Shown here one piece after another: positions 51,544 through 60,484 of a stretch of 64,000 nt of DNA. The notes under the pieces are model-generated. The model was given only the letters and a program-made list of their open reading frames with translations, ran no database searches and was not told where the DNA came from. Positions within the stretch are counted from its first letter, which is position 1. Every line of letters starts with the position of its first letter. Location: NCBI GenBank assembly GCA_038216655.1, contig JBBQPZ010000001.1, positions 1 to 64,000 on the forward strand, read 5' to 3'. Source of the stretch: JAFDWR01 sp038216655. Its GTDB lineage: Bacteria > Armatimonadota > Fimbriimonadia > Fimbriimonadales > Fimbriimonadaceae. A program made the translations under genes and the position numbers.

Positions 51544-52410
51544 TTGCTTCATTATGATTTACGCATACATACGACCCTCCGTGGGCACAAGTTGATCCTA
51601 TTTGCACTAGGTTTAATCGGCGTCTTCCTCGGACTCGGGGGAGCCTCGGAGGTTCGTCGGGCGGAGCGCCACGCCGCCAGCACGTTCTCCGCACTTCTGG
51701 GGCCAAAGTCGGAGGTCAAGGTCCGAATTGGCCTCAGTGGGATCGCAAGCATTCACGGCGACCTTGCCAGCATGGATGTTCGGGCACGGAACTTCTCGAT
51801 CGATCGTTTACCCCTATATGTTGATCCCACCCTGCCGCGAACCGGGCGCATCAAGCGGTTGCACCTGTATCTCGAATCCGGAACCGCGAAGGAATTCGCC
51901 GTCGATCTGCTGGAAGTGACCCTGACCGAATGTCGGTTCGATTTCAAGGCGGCGCGAAAGGGAACGGGAGTGGACCTGAGCGCCTGCGACGAAGGAACGT
52001 TTCGCCTTGAGGCAACCGAGGCCAGTATGGCCAGCGCCGCCATGCGCCGGATGCCCTCGCTTGAGGACGCCAAGGTGACAATCGATCCCGAAGGGGTCCA
52101 CCTTGACGCCAACTCGAAATCGATCCTAGGGATCACCCATATCCGGGTCGGTGGTAGCCTCCAGATTCGGGACGGCCATGTGCTCGCGCTGAAGAATCCG
52201 CAGCTTTGGCTGAATGGGAAACCGGTTGGCGCGGATTCTGCTGCTTCCGCGCTGAGCGGGTTCGATCCGCTGATGGATTTCGACAAGGACTTCGCCCTCC
52301 CCGGCACTCTCAAACTGGAACAAGTGATTCTTCTACCCGGACGACTCGCCCTCACCGGCCGAATTCGCATCCCAATCAAACCGACTGGCGAGTATCCTGC
52401 CAAGCGATGA
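51544..52410 (+). CDS. DUF2993 (LmeA-like) membrane-anchored protein
   Basis: A 288-aa protein with an N-terminal hydrophobic anchor (KLILFALGLIGVFLGLG) and a beta-rich body like the DUF2993/LmeA family, in which repeats of SGIASIHGDLASMDVRARN-type strands follow each other. In mycobacteria LmeA helps maturation of lipoglycans. The start may be the TTG at 51544 or another codon slightly downstream, because no ribosome site decides it. Its stop overlaps the ATG of the glycosyltransferase gene. Confidence 0.7.
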   Translation: MLHYDLRIHTTLRGHKLILFALGLIGVFLGLGGASEVRRAERHAASTFSALLGPKSEVKVRIGLSGIASIHGDLASMDVRARNFSIDRLPLYVDPTLPRTGRIKRLHLYLESGTAKEFAVDLLEVTLTECRFDFKAARKGTGVDLSACDEGTFRLEATEASMASAAMRRMPSLEDAKVTIDPEGVHLDANSKSILGITHIRVGGSLQIRDGHVLALKNPQLWLNGKPVGADSAASALSGFDPLMDFDKDFALPGTLKLEQVILLPGRLALTGRIRIPIKPTGEYPAKR

Positions 52411-53114
52411 GCGAATCCCCTCGGCCTGACGTCACCGTCCTGGTGCCGGCGCTCAACGAGCAAGCCACGATCTCGGAAGTGATCGACCGCCTTCTCGCGC
52501 TCCCGCTCAAGCTGCAGATCATTGTGATCAACGACGGCTCCACCGACGGCACCGCTGCCGCTTTGGCCGCTTACGGGGACAAGATTCAGGTTCTTACCAA
52601 CCCTCAGAAGAGCGGGAAGGGAACTGCGATCCGCCAGGCTCTGCCCTTTGCGACGGGAGTCGCTACGATCGTCCAAGACGCTGACCTCGAGTACTTCCCC
52701 GAAGAAATCCCGCTTTTGGTCGCACCCATCCTGAAGGGCGAAGCGACCGTGGTCTACGGTTCTCGATTCAAACACGGCCTGCCGAAGGCGATGGCGCTGC
52801 CCAACAAGATCGTGAACCGCATGCTTGCCTTCTCCGTCGGCCTCTTGTTCTGGCGACACATCACCGACGAGGCGACCTGCTACAAGGCCTTCCGCACCGA
52901 CATCCTTCAGGCGATGGGCCTGGTCTGCCGCCGCTTCGAGTTTTGCCCGGAAGTCACCGCCAAGGCGATCCGGATGGGCCACAAGATCGTCGAGGTCCCG
53001 ATCCGCTACGAACCCAGAAACAAGGCGGCGGGGAAGAAGATTCGCTGGACCGACGCCCCCGACGCCTTCTGGACGCTTCTCCGCCACCGGTTCAGCCGGA
53101 TACGTAAAGACTGA
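52407..53114 (+). CDS. Family 2 glycosyltransferase (GT-A fold)
   Basis: A 235-aa soluble transferase. Seen are VTVLVPALNEQATISEVIDR, IIVINDGSTDGTAA near residue 45, and the metal-binding region VQDADLEY (DxD-like, near 95). The C-terminal KIVEVPIRYEPRNKAAGKK is typical of dolichyl-phosphate mannosyltransferase-like (DPM1/GtrB) enzymes that put a sugar on a lipid carrier. The gene overlaps the DUF2993 gene by four bases (ATGA). The sugar and acceptor are unknown. Confidence 0.93.
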   Translation: MSESPRPDVTVLVPALNEQATISEVIDRLLALPLKLQIIVINDGSTDGTAAALAAYGDKIQVLTNPQKSGKGTAIRQALPFATGVATIVQDADLEYFPEEIPLLVAPILKGEATVVYGSRFKHGLPKAMALPNKIVNRMLAFSVGLLFWRHITDEATCYKAFRTDILQAMGLVCRRFEFCPEVTAKAIRMGHKIVEVPIRYEPRNKAAGKKIRWTDAPDAFWTLLRHRFSRIRKD

Positions 53115-53545
53115 ACATTTCTCAAGGGATGATCGACGTCGCTTCTTTAGATTCTGAATTTTCTGAATTTTCTCGGCGAGTCTCCCATTTTGATGAGATT
53201 CTTCATCAGTTTGAATCTGACCCGTGGCCGATTCTCAAAAGTTTCCCGCTAGATTCCTTAGATTCTGAGCTGCTTGTCAAGCTGAAGGGATGCGTGGGGT
53301 TGGGGAATTGTGGTGGTTTCACTCCCTGTAGGGTCTGGGAAGTGATTTAGTCAACTGATCGAGTGGTATTTCCGAGGCTTTGCCGCCAGGGGCACCGGGG
53401 CGGGGAAGCCCCAGCCACGTCTCCGCATGGGCCACGTCGCGGCGGATAGATCGGCTACGTGCTTGACAAATGCTTTGGAGCGCTCCGAGAAACTATCGCT
53501 TTAAAGGAACTGGGCTGGTGACCACGGGAACTGATTCGGTCGGTC
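53115..53545. other. Non-coding gap with TTCTGAAT-type short repeats
   Basis: The gap between the convergent glycosyltransferase and acyl-ACP-reductase-like genes. It begins with an AT-richer run of GATTCTGAATTTTCTG-type words and later has a GGGGC...GCCCC hairpin near 53390. One plus-strand frame (53129-53350, 73 codons) exists, but its repeated Asp-Ser-Glu-Phe start comes from the simple repeats, and I do not accept it as a gene. Confidence 0.5.
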
Positions 53546-54610
53546 CTACATTCCCGCCTTACGCCGAGCGGCTCGCGCTCGTTCGATGGCGGCCTCGTCA
53601 ACGGCCTTCTCGAAAGACCGGAAACCCGCTAACTCAAACCCGTGCTTCTCGGCAAGCGCCGAGATCAGATCCACTTGCTCAACGGTCACATCCTTCCCGA
53701 GCGTGAAGTTCTCCAGCCGATTGTCCAGGGCCAAGATCATCGTCTCGCTCATGCAGGCATAGGCCGTCTTGTCAGGGAAGCCGAAGTTGAAGTTGAACTC
53801 CACGTCCCCTGGCACCTTCACCACGCCCCCCTCAATCACCAGCACATCCGGCCGTTCCTTGCTCACCCGTACGCTCACGTCGCGAGGACGCGCCACGTCA
53901 CAGACCACCGCGCCGGGTTTGAGGTGCTCGGGCAGGATCAATTCCTTACCTGCCGAGCTCACGGTGATGATCGCATCGGCATGCCGAACATCCGAGACGT
54001 CAACCGATGCTGTCGCATTGGGGAGATCGTCGGCCAAAGCCTGCGTTCGCTCAAGGTCGCGGCCAATCACGATCGTCCGTCCGAACGACCGACTCAGAAC
54101 TTTCGCGCAGGTCCGACCAATCGAACCCGTAGCTCCAACGACGGCGAGGGTCGCGTTGGGAAGATCGATCTCCAGCAGCTTGCAGGCCCGCAAGGTCCCG
54201 TCGATCGCGGTAGCGACGGTGTAGGAGTTGCCCGTGGTCACCGCCTTAATTTTCGAGCGCTGCGCGACCGTGATGCCGCCGTCACCAACCACACTGGTAA
54301 ACGCCCCAAGGCCAAGAATATCCGCACCCAGATCGGCCGCCATGTCACCGCACTTCGCGATCTTGTCGTACACCTCGTCGATAGGTAACCCACCCGTCAT
54401 CTGGCTTGGCGTGTAGGGAAGTCCGATGAACCAACCCTCGGTCTCCGCACCGGTGATCGAGCGGATTCCCGTGATCTTGCTCATCACGACCGGGCTCTTG
54501 CGCCGCCCAAACGCCTCAATCCAACTGTCCGGGAAGAACTTGGCAATCGGATATTTCCGCGCCATGTGTTTGGCGTTGAGTGGATGGATGATAAAGCCGA
54601 AGCGGGTCAT
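53546..54610 (-). CDS. Acyl-ACP reductase-like (AAR/shikimate-dehydrogenase-like) protein
   Basis: A 354-aa protein matching the cyanobacterial fatty acyl-ACP reductase family in length and layout. The N-terminal region has GLGAFTSVVGD near residue 103 (compare LGGFTSI). The NAD(P)-binding stretch is TLAVVGATGSIGRTCAKVL near 153, and the catalytic Cys is in TAYACMSETM near 285 (AAR has FACFAEAM). These enzymes reduce acyl-ACP to fatty aldehyde. Relatives outside cyanobacteria are often labelled shikimate dehydrogenase. It follows a quinate-dehydrogenase-like gene; no aldehyde-deformylating oxygenase is nearby. Confidence 0.8.
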   Translation of the reverse strand: MTRFGFIIHPLNAKHMARKYPIAKFFPDSWIEAFGRRKSPVVMSKITGIRSITGAETEGWFIGLPYTPSQMTGGLPIDEVYDKIAKCGDMAADLGADILGLGAFTSVVGDGGITVAQRSKIKAVTTGNSYTVATAIDGTLRACKLLEIDLPNATLAVVGATGSIGRTCAKVLSRSFGRTIVIGRDLERTQALADDLPNATASVDVSDVRHADAIITVSSAGKELILPEHLKPGAVVCDVARPRDVSVRVSKERPDVLVIEGGVVKVPGDVEFNFNFGFPDKTAYACMSETMILALDNRLENFTLGKDVTVEQVDLISALAEKHGFELAGFRSFEKAVDEAAIERARAARRKAGM

Positions 54611-54669
54611 AGTCTGAAAGGGACGCTAGATCTGCAAGATACCTTGGGTTCTACGAGTTGCCTGGGGCC

Positions 54670-55584
54670 TTAGTCGTTCAGCTTGATCACGTTCGGCTTC
54701 CAGTCGAGTTGCTTGAGCGTGTCAAGGTAATCCGCCTCGGTCATATCCTCGGGCCGCTTCCCTTTGAGCGTCACGATCACGCCCTCCATGACGTTCGTGG
54801 CGAAGGTCTCGCCGCCCATCATCGGCGTCGTCGTGATCACGCGCCGAGCCCCCGCCTTCTTCAGCCACTCCAAATCGGCCTTGCGAACGGTCTGGGTGAG
54901 GATCGTCTTGCCCTTGAGGTCGTCCGAGGCGTACCGCTTGATAAACAACGTGTCGCCCGCGATTACTGTAGCTTTGGCCCAGACCTTGAGGAACTTCGGC
55001 TTGCGCTCGTCCTGCTTCTCACCGGTCGGATAGAACCACTTGAAGGGGAGCTTGGTGATGATCGGCAACACCGCCGCGCCAACGCGCTTGACCGCCTTGT
55101 AGGTCGCCAGTTCGATCGGCAGCCCGATCCCAAACAGCAAGTCGCCATAAATGACCTTGCCGCCGATGCTGTCGAGCGCCTGGGCCATCCCGAAACGGTC
55201 GACTGCCGAGACGAGCAACACCGTCTCTTTCTTGAAGTCCACGATCCCCTCGCGCTGGAGAGTCTCGACCGTCTCGCGCTCGAGCGTGTGCTTCAGGCCG
55301 CTCCCGTCCACCACCGGCGTCTTGGTCGCACCCTTCACCAGCTTCAGAATCTGGCTGAACGCGTACCGTTTCTTCCCGACCACGACGTAGATGTCGGCCC
55401 CTCCGACTCCGAGGGCGTCAACCTTGCCGTCCAGGTCCGTGAACATCTGCCCGAACTTCTTCAGGTCGCCGTCCGTCCCGATCCGCTCGATGTGGAACGG
55501 CTGGCCAAGGATCTCGACGTCCTGCGTCTTGTTCCGTTTAGAACTGCCGAGAGATACGGAAACGACGCGCTTGGGTTCTGACAT
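54670..55584 (-). CDS. Quinate 5-dehydrogenase-like protein
   Basis: A 304-aa protein starting KRVVSVSLGSSKRNKTQDVE, with FHIERIGTDGDL, GVGGADIYVVVGKKRYAF and TPVVDGSGLKHTLERETVET. As I recall, this family is annotated as quinate 5-dehydrogenase in Firmicutes and often sits beside the acyl-ACP-reductase-like gene, which suggests a shared, not yet characterised pathway. The ITTTPMMGG motif near residue 260 may contact a nucleotide. It begins two bases after the RidA stop, so the four genes from kdtA are cotranscribed. Confidence 0.65.
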   Translation of the reverse strand: MSEPKRVVSVSLGSSKRNKTQDVEILGQPFHIERIGTDGDLKKFGQMFTDLDGKVDALGVGGADIYVVVGKKRYAFSQILKLVKGATKTPVVDGSGLKHTLERETVETLQREGIVDFKKETVLLVSAVDRFGMAQALDSIGGKVIYGDLLFGIGLPIELATYKAVKRVGAAVLPIITKLPFKWFYPTGEKQDERKPKFLKVWAKATVIAGDTLFIKRYASDDLKGKTILTQTVRKADLEWLKKAGARRVITTTPMMGGETFATNVMEGVIVTLKGKRPEDMTEADYLDTLKQLDWKPNVIKLND

Positions 55585-55586
55585 GG

Positions 55587-55967
55587 TTAGTACACCGCGA
55601 TTGCTTCGATCTCGACGTCCACACCCTTGGGCAGGCCGGCCACGGCGACCGTCGAGCGAGCGGGAGGATCGGACTCGAAATACCGTCCGTAAATCTCATT
55701 GACCTTCACGAAGTGCTCCATTGAAGACAAGAAGATCGTCGTTTTCACCACGTTGGCGAAGCCCAACCCTGCGGACTCGAGCACGCCCTTCAGGTTTTTC
55801 ATCGCTTGCTCGGTCTGCAACTGAACATCCCCGGTCACGAGTTCGCCGCCCGGGGTCAAGGGGATCTGGCCGGAGCAGAAGAGGAAGTTGCCAGATGCCC
55901 GGATCGCCTGGGAGTAAGGCCCGATCGCGCCGGGGGCTTCGTTGGTCGAGTGAACTTCGCGAGTCAT
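55587..55967 (-). CDS. ridA: RidA-family enamine/imine deaminase
   Basis: A 126-aa protein of the YjgF/YER057c/UK114 family that hydrolyses reactive enamines and imines from PLP enzymes. Typical motifs are APGAIGPYSQAIRASGNFLF and the C-terminal ARSTVAVAGLPKGVDVEIEA with the catalytic Arg (near 103). It lies in an operon with kdtA upstream and the quinate-dehydrogenase-like gene downstream. Confidence 0.95.
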   Translation of the reverse strand: MTREVHSTNEAPGAIGPYSQAIRASGNFLFCSGQIPLTPGGELVTGDVQLQTEQAMKNLKGVLESAGLGFANVVKTTIFLSSMEHFVKVNEIYGRYFESDPPARSTVAVAGLPKGVDVEIEAIAVY

Positions 55968-55988
55968 GTACGGACGATACCTTCGAAG

Positions 55989-57317
55989 CTACTTGCCAAT
56001 TACGCCATTCAATGCCTCGTAAAGGCGCGTCGCGCCGCCCTCCGAGGCGGACAGCAGCCTGGCACACTCGACTTCGATCCGCGCCCGAAGCTCGCGGTCG
56101 GTTGTCATCTGAGTCCACGCCTCGTCCAGGGACTGCGCGTCCGGACAAACCACCGCGACTCCAGAATCGATGAGTGGCTGCACGACGTTGGCCTGCTGGG
56201 CGTAACTTGGCCCTAGCGTGATCGGCACGCGCCAGGCCAGAGCCTCGACTGGGGTGTGCCCGCCCCGAAAGTGATCCATCGTCCCGCCGACGTACGCCAC
56301 GTCGGCGATCCCGTACACCTCGCGAAGCTCGCCGTACTTGTCAAGCAGCAGGACACGAGCCCCCTCCAGAGGTTTCTTCGCGCTTCGCAAGACGTAATCC
56401 AGCTTGAGCGTGCTGACCCTTTCTCGCACCTGCTCGAGCCGCATCAATTCCCGAGGAGCCAGGATGAGGATTGAATCCGGATGCTCGCTCCGGAAGCGCA
56501 TCCAGGCGTCCAACACCGCGTCCTCGTCCTCATCCCAAGTACTGGCCGCTACCACGAGCGGGCCGTCCCCCGCGTCCAATCCGAGTTCGGCTCGCCAACA
56601 ATCGCGGATCGACTCGGCCCCCGGAGGCGCGTCGACGTACATCCCGATCGGACCGAATTGCTCGACTTGGTCCGAGGGTACGCCGATCCGCCGTAGCCGC
56701 TCCGCGGTTGCGTCGTCCCGAGCCAAGTACGCCCCCGCCAGTCGCCACCGCCATCGGTCGTCGTGTTTCGCGAGCACCCGCTCGGTCTCGCGCTCGGTGA
56801 TCGGGACGTTGAAAACGATCAAGGGGACGCCCCGCGCCATTGCCCAATACTTCAGATGGGTGAAGTCGCAGAACTCAACCACCAGAATCGCCGAGGGACG
56901 ATATCGGCGGAAGAAGAGCCAAACCGAGAAAGGGTTGTTGAAGGGAATCGCCCCGGTCTCAGCTTGACCGGCACCGGACCCTTCGAGCCGCGTCTTGGTG
57001 AGAATCGAGACTTCGCCGCCGAACTCCCTAGCCACCTCGAAGGCGACACGTGCCTCGCCGAGTCCTCCCGCAAGGATTACGATGCCACCCGGCTCTCCAA
57101 CGCGTTTACCACCAAATAGTCGCGCCCAAACCATCCCGCCGTAGCGCCGACGCTTTGCCCGCATCAACCCGAGCAGACCGAGTACCGGGGACGCAATGAC
57201 ATGATACAGAAGGTGGACAGAGTAGGGAACCAGGCATGGTCGTAGCCGCCGCGCCCGCTCTTCGCGAGGCAGTCGTAAGAAGGCTAACGTTAAGCCATCG
57301 GCGTCCTTGGTCTCCAC
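55989..57317 (-). CDS. waaA: 3-deoxy-D-manno-octulosonic acid (Kdo) transferase-like
   Basis: A 442-aa GT30-type enzyme with an N-terminal membrane anchor (LYHVIASPVLGLLGLM). The acceptor-side motif is VVEFCDFTHLKYWAMARGVP near 152, and the donor-side domain ends in VYGIADVAYVGGTMDHFRGG then HTPVEALAWRVPITLGP, typical of WaaA. It adds Kdo to lipid A in the cytoplasmic leaflet, so the cell should make lipopolysaccharide. The start is GTG with a GGGAG site. It starts the four-gene operon. Confidence 0.85.
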   Translation of the reverse strand: METKDADGLTLAFLRLPREERARRLRPCLVPYSVHLLYHVIASPVLGLLGLMRAKRRRYGGMVWARLFGGKRVGEPGGIVILAGGLGEARVAFEVAREFGGEVSILTKTRLEGSGAGQAETGAIPFNNPFSVWLFFRRYRPSAILVVEFCDFTHLKYWAMARGVPLIVFNVPITERETERVLAKHDDRWRWRLAGAYLARDDATAERLRRIGVPSDQVEQFGPIGMYVDAPPGAESIRDCWRAELGLDAGDGPLVVAASTWDEDEDAVLDAWMRFRSEHPDSILILAPRELMRLEQVRERVSTLKLDYVLRSAKKPLEGARVLLLDKYGELREVYGIADVAYVGGTMDHFRGGHTPVEALAWRVPITLGPSYAQQANVVQPLIDSGVAVVCPDAQSLDEAWTQMTTDRELRARIEVECARLLSASEGGATRLYEALNGVIGK

Positions 57318-57340
57318 TCTCTCCCAGTGTATAAACAGAA

Positions 57341-57360
57341 CCCCCGCCGAAGGACGGGGG
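57341..57360 (-). terminator. Terminator of hppD
   Basis: On the minus strand CCCCCG pairs with CGGGGG around a loop, followed by TTCTGTTT, 20 bases beyond the hppD stop. Confidence 0.75.
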
Positions 57361-57380
57361 AGCTTGATTTTCAGACGTCG

Positions 57381-58460
57381 CTAGAGCGTGCCGCGGACGG
57401 CTTGCTCGCGCTCGATCGCTTCGAAGAGCGCCTTGAAGTTGCCCTTTCCGAAGCTCTGCGCGCCCTTGCGGTGGATGATTTCGTAAAACAGCGTCGGACG
57501 ATCCGTCACCGGCTTCGAGAAGATCTGGAGCAGATACCCCTCGTCGTCCCGGTCGACGAGAATCCCGAGCTCGGCGAGCTCGCTGACGTCTTCGTCGATC
57601 TTGCCCACCCGCTCCGGCACCAGGTCGTAATACGACTGCGGCACCTTCAGAAACTCCAGGCCGCGCGCCTGGAGGCGTGAGACGGTGTGGATGATGTCGT
57701 CGGTCCGCATCGCCACGTGCTGGCACCCCGCGCCGCCGAAAAACTCCAGGAACTCGTCGATCTGGCTCTTCTTCTTGCCCGCGGCCGGCTCGTTGATCGG
57801 GAACTTGACCCGACCGTTCGCCATCACTTTCGACATCAGCGACGTGAACTCGGTGGAGATGTCCTTGTCGTCAAAGGTGAGCATGTTGGTAAAGCCGAGG
57901 ACGTCCTCGTACCACTTCACCCAGACGTTCATCTTGCCAAGCTCGACGTTGCCCACGCAGTGGTCGACCTCGATCAGACCCAGCGGATCGCCCGGCTGGT
58001 TCTCCTTGCGCATCCCGGGCCAGAAGTGCCCTTTATAATTGTCCCGGTTGATGAACGTGTGCCACGTATCGCCGAAGGTGTGGATGCTGGCCAGGCGAAC
58101 CTCGCCGTTCTCGTCCGACATCGTAAACGGCTCGCGGGCCGACTCGGCACCGCGCGAGACGGCGGTGTTGTACGACCAGTCAACGTCGTCAACCTCGAAC
58201 GCGATGTCCTGAACGAAGTCGCCGTGGGTGGAGATCTTATCCGCCATCGTATGCCCCGGCCGCATCGGCGCGGAGAACACGAGCTTGATGTCGTTCTGGG
58301 TCAGCAGCCAGTCGGTCTGGTCCTTCAGGCCGGTCTCAAGACCGCCGTAGCCGGTGATGCTGAAGCCAAAGACGTGTTGATAGTAGTAGGCGGATTGCCG
58401 GGCGTTGTTCACGTAGTGGCGAACGTGATCGACGCGGCGGATGGGAAAAGTGTCCTGCAT
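57381..58460 (-). CDS. hppD: 4-hydroxyphenylpyruvate dioxygenase
   Basis: Non-haem iron enzyme making homogentisate from 4-hydroxyphenylpyruvate in tyrosine catabolism (359 aa). The two vicinal-oxygen-chelate halves are visible. The iron ligands are His in EVDHCVGNV (about 163) and His in CQHVAMRTDDI (about 245), with Glu in TLFYEIIHRKG near residue 328. The C-terminus FGKGNFKALFEAIEREQ closes the active site. The ATG has a strong AGGAG ribosome site five bases upstream. No homogentisate dioxygenase gene is adjacent. Confidence 0.96.
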   Translation of the reverse strand: MQDTFPIRRVDHVRHYVNNARQSAYYYQHVFGFSITGYGGLETGLKDQTDWLLTQNDIKLVFSAPMRPGHTMADKISTHGDFVQDIAFEVDDVDWSYNTAVSRGAESAREPFTMSDENGEVRLASIHTFGDTWHTFINRDNYKGHFWPGMRKENQPGDPLGLIEVDHCVGNVELGKMNVWVKWYEDVLGFTNMLTFDDKDISTEFTSLMSKVMANGRVKFPINEPAAGKKKSQIDEFLEFFGGAGCQHVAMRTDDIIHTVSRLQARGLEFLKVPQSYYDLVPERVGKIDEDVSELAELGILVDRDDEGYLLQIFSKPVTDRPTLFYEIIHRKGAQSFGKGNFKALFEAIEREQAVRGTL

Positions 58461-58808
58461 TGGGGCTCCTTTCGGATGGATTTATTGAGACCAGTATAGA
58501 TCAGGGGGTGCAGGTCACCTCGGTGCGTTTTCCTGATTCCTGATTTGCTCGGGGCGAATTTGAATCTATTTCCTGATTTCCTGATTCCTGATCCACTGCA
58601 AGCCGGGATGTAAGTACTGCTTTCGCCGCGTGTCTGGGCGGTCCTTACGCCTTACTGTGCTTGGGAATCTCAGAAGTCAACCAGGTTTGGCGCTGGTTTC
58701 GCATCTCTTGGCATGCGGCAGGCGGGGGGGGGGAGCATCCGGACCATGATCGTGAGAATGAGCAAGAAACACCCCGGCACTGGCACGCCACTTGCCTTAA
58801 GCTAGAAC
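58461..58808. other. Non-coding gap with CCTGATT heptamers and a G10 tract
   Basis: The 348-bp gap between hppD and the transglutaminase-like gene. Two clusters of CCTGATT heptamers (near 58530 and 58575) are direct repeats. A run of ten G at 58724-58733 lies 75 bases upstream of the next start codon. No ORF is convincing here; a plus-strand frame of 92 codons crosses the G tract and is probably chance. Confidence 0.6.
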
Positions 58809-60053
58809 ATGTTTGGCAAAGGATGGCTGATCACTGGTTTGGCTTCACTCGCGACCCTCGGGTCTGCGACGGTGAGCGTCACCCGAACCTATGCGAGCGA
58901 TGCGAACGGCAACCCGTTCCAGCCGCAGCTCGGCGTTGACTTCTACACTACGGTCGACCTAGCTTCTGATTCCACCGCCAGCGACCCCGTCAGCATCAGC
59001 TTCACCGCCCTCTCCGGCAACCGCGCCACCCATGTATTCGACATCCTCGGCACCGGCCGCGCCGTCTGGGGCCCCTTTCGGCTCCTGATGGATGCCCCGA
59101 TGACCATCACCGTCAAGCTCAACGAGACGGGCGCAACTTCCTCCTTTACCGTCAGCCCCGTCGAGCCTCTCTCCATCGTCGAGGCGTTCAGCCCCCAGGA
59201 TCACACCGCGACCTACTCGGCCAGCTGGGACAATAGCACTGCCGCGAGCAACCTCCGCTGGTGGATCCCCGTCGCGTCGACCACCGCGTTCCAACAGATC
59301 GCCGATTTCAATGCCCCCGGCCTCAAGACCCCCGCGGCGAGCGGCGGCCAGGTCGTCTCCGTCTTCGCCACCAGCCTGACCGAAGTCGACGCCAACGTGA
59401 AATTCTCCGCCTCGGCCGTCCGGTCCAACTTCAACCTCCTGAACGCGGTGAGCTTCCGCACTCTCGACCTCAGCGCCAAGGCGATGAAGCCGTGGCTCTC
59501 GTCAGAGACTCTGATGCCGACCACGAACCGCGAGATCACGAACTTCGTATCGCTCGCCCTCGGCAAGAACTACCGCGCGACGATGACACCGGCGACCGCC
59601 GCCCGTAAGCTCTACCTCGCCACGATCGCCCGCCTCGCCTACGTCCCCAAGGCGTACGTTCCAGACGCGATTCAGGCGCTCCACCGCGGCAACGGCGACT
59701 GCGGCTCCTTCTCCTCGGTCTTCGTCACCGCCTGCCGCAACGCGGGCATCCCGGCCCGCCCCGCTTGCGGCTTCGTCCTCGGTGACGACCAGTGGCATAT
59801 CTGGGCCGAGTTCTGGCTCCCCGGCGCCGGCTGGGTCCCCGTCGATCCCACCTACGCCGACGGCCTCCGCCCCACCGGAGACACCGCCCTCTACTTCGGC
59901 GTCATCCCCGATCTGAACCAGAGGCTCGTCACCAGCTACGGTTTCGACCGGATGGTCGGCAAGGATAAGATCGCCGAACTTCAGTCCCCCGCGGCGTTCC
60001 TGACCAACTTCAAAGCAGGCGGCAAGGTCACCGATCACTGCTCCCTTCACTAG
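58809..60053 (+). CDS. Secreted transglutaminase-like protein
   Basis: A 414-aa protein with a signal peptide (MFGKGWLITGLASLATLG) and an N-terminal strand-rich region (about 22-230). The C-terminal transglutaminase-like papain-fold domain (about 235-405) carries the nucleophile in GNGDCGSFSSVFV (Cys near 297), the His in DDQWHIWAEFWL (near 325) and PTYADGLRP (Asp, near 345). The triad is complete. Such domains act as proteases, cross-linkers or peptidases; the target is unknown. Confidence 0.88.
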   Translation: MFGKGWLITGLASLATLGSATVSVTRTYASDANGNPFQPQLGVDFYTTVDLASDSTASDPVSISFTALSGNRATHVFDILGTGRAVWGPFRLLMDAPMTITVKLNETGATSSFTVSPVEPLSIVEAFSPQDHTATYSASWDNSTAASNLRWWIPVASTTAFQQIADFNAPGLKTPAASGGQVVSVFATSLTEVDANVKFSASAVRSNFNLLNAVSFRTLDLSAKAMKPWLSSETLMPTTNREITNFVSLALGKNYRATMTPATAARKLYLATIARLAYVPKAYVPDAIQALHRGNGDCGSFSSVFVTACRNAGIPARPACGFVLGDDQWHIWAEFWLPGAGWVPVDPTYADGLRPTGDTALYFGVIPDLNQRLVTSYGFDRMVGKDKIAELQSPAAFLTNFKAGGKVTDHCSLH

Positions 60054-60101
60054 TCCGGGTTGCACCAGAGCCCCTCTCCCGGGTTAAATAGACCTTCGTT
60101 T

Positions 60102-60176
60102 GCCGATGTAGCTCAGGGGTAGAGCAGCTGTTTCGTAAACAGCAGGTCGTGTGTTCGAATCACATCATCGGCTCCA
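60102..60176 (+). tRNA. tRNA-Thr (anticodon CGT)
   Basis: A complete cloverleaf: acceptor GCCGATG/CATCGGC, D arm GCTC...GAGC, anticodon stem GCTGT/ACAGC with loop TTCGTAA (anticodon CGT at 60134-60136, decoding ACG), T arm GTGTG TTCGAAT CACAT, discriminator T and an encoded CCA at 60174-60176. Confidence 0.97.
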
Positions 60177-60484
60177 GTTCTTAGATTCAATTGCCGTGAC
60201 CGCGATTGAGAAAGATTGGAGAGACGCTGTAGAGAGCGCTAAGGGCCACAATCAACCGACTTGGGCAGACCGCTGGACTCGACGTTCTTGGTGATCCAAT
60301 ACTTGCTGGCCTTTGACGGTACAAGTCTTGACGTTCTGTCTCGTGTCCGCAATCGTGCGGCTGGAACCCGGTCTCGGGGAATGGCTCAAGGCAGCCCTCC
60401 TTTGGCCCGGAATCACCCCACACTTAGACGGCCCGGGCCCATGGGAGGCGCGAGCCGTCTGGCGGATCTCAACCAACTGAATTC
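60177..60484. other. Gap after tRNA-Thr with no convincing gene
   Basis: 308 bases between the tRNA and the PEP-CTERM gene. Minus-strand frames of 74-78 codons and a plus-strand frame of 107 codons overlap one another in different frames, none with a ribosome site or recognisable motif. I see nothing reliable here. Confidence 0.5.

Noticed and set aside
51753..53087. 444-codon minus-strand frame across the DUF2993 and glycosyltransferase genes
   Set aside because: Antisense to two genes with clear families; no motif in the translated product.
53129..53350. 73-codon plus-strand frame
   Set aside because: AT-rich simple repeats make the Asp-Ser-Glu-Phe start, third-position bias is absent and there is no ribosome site.
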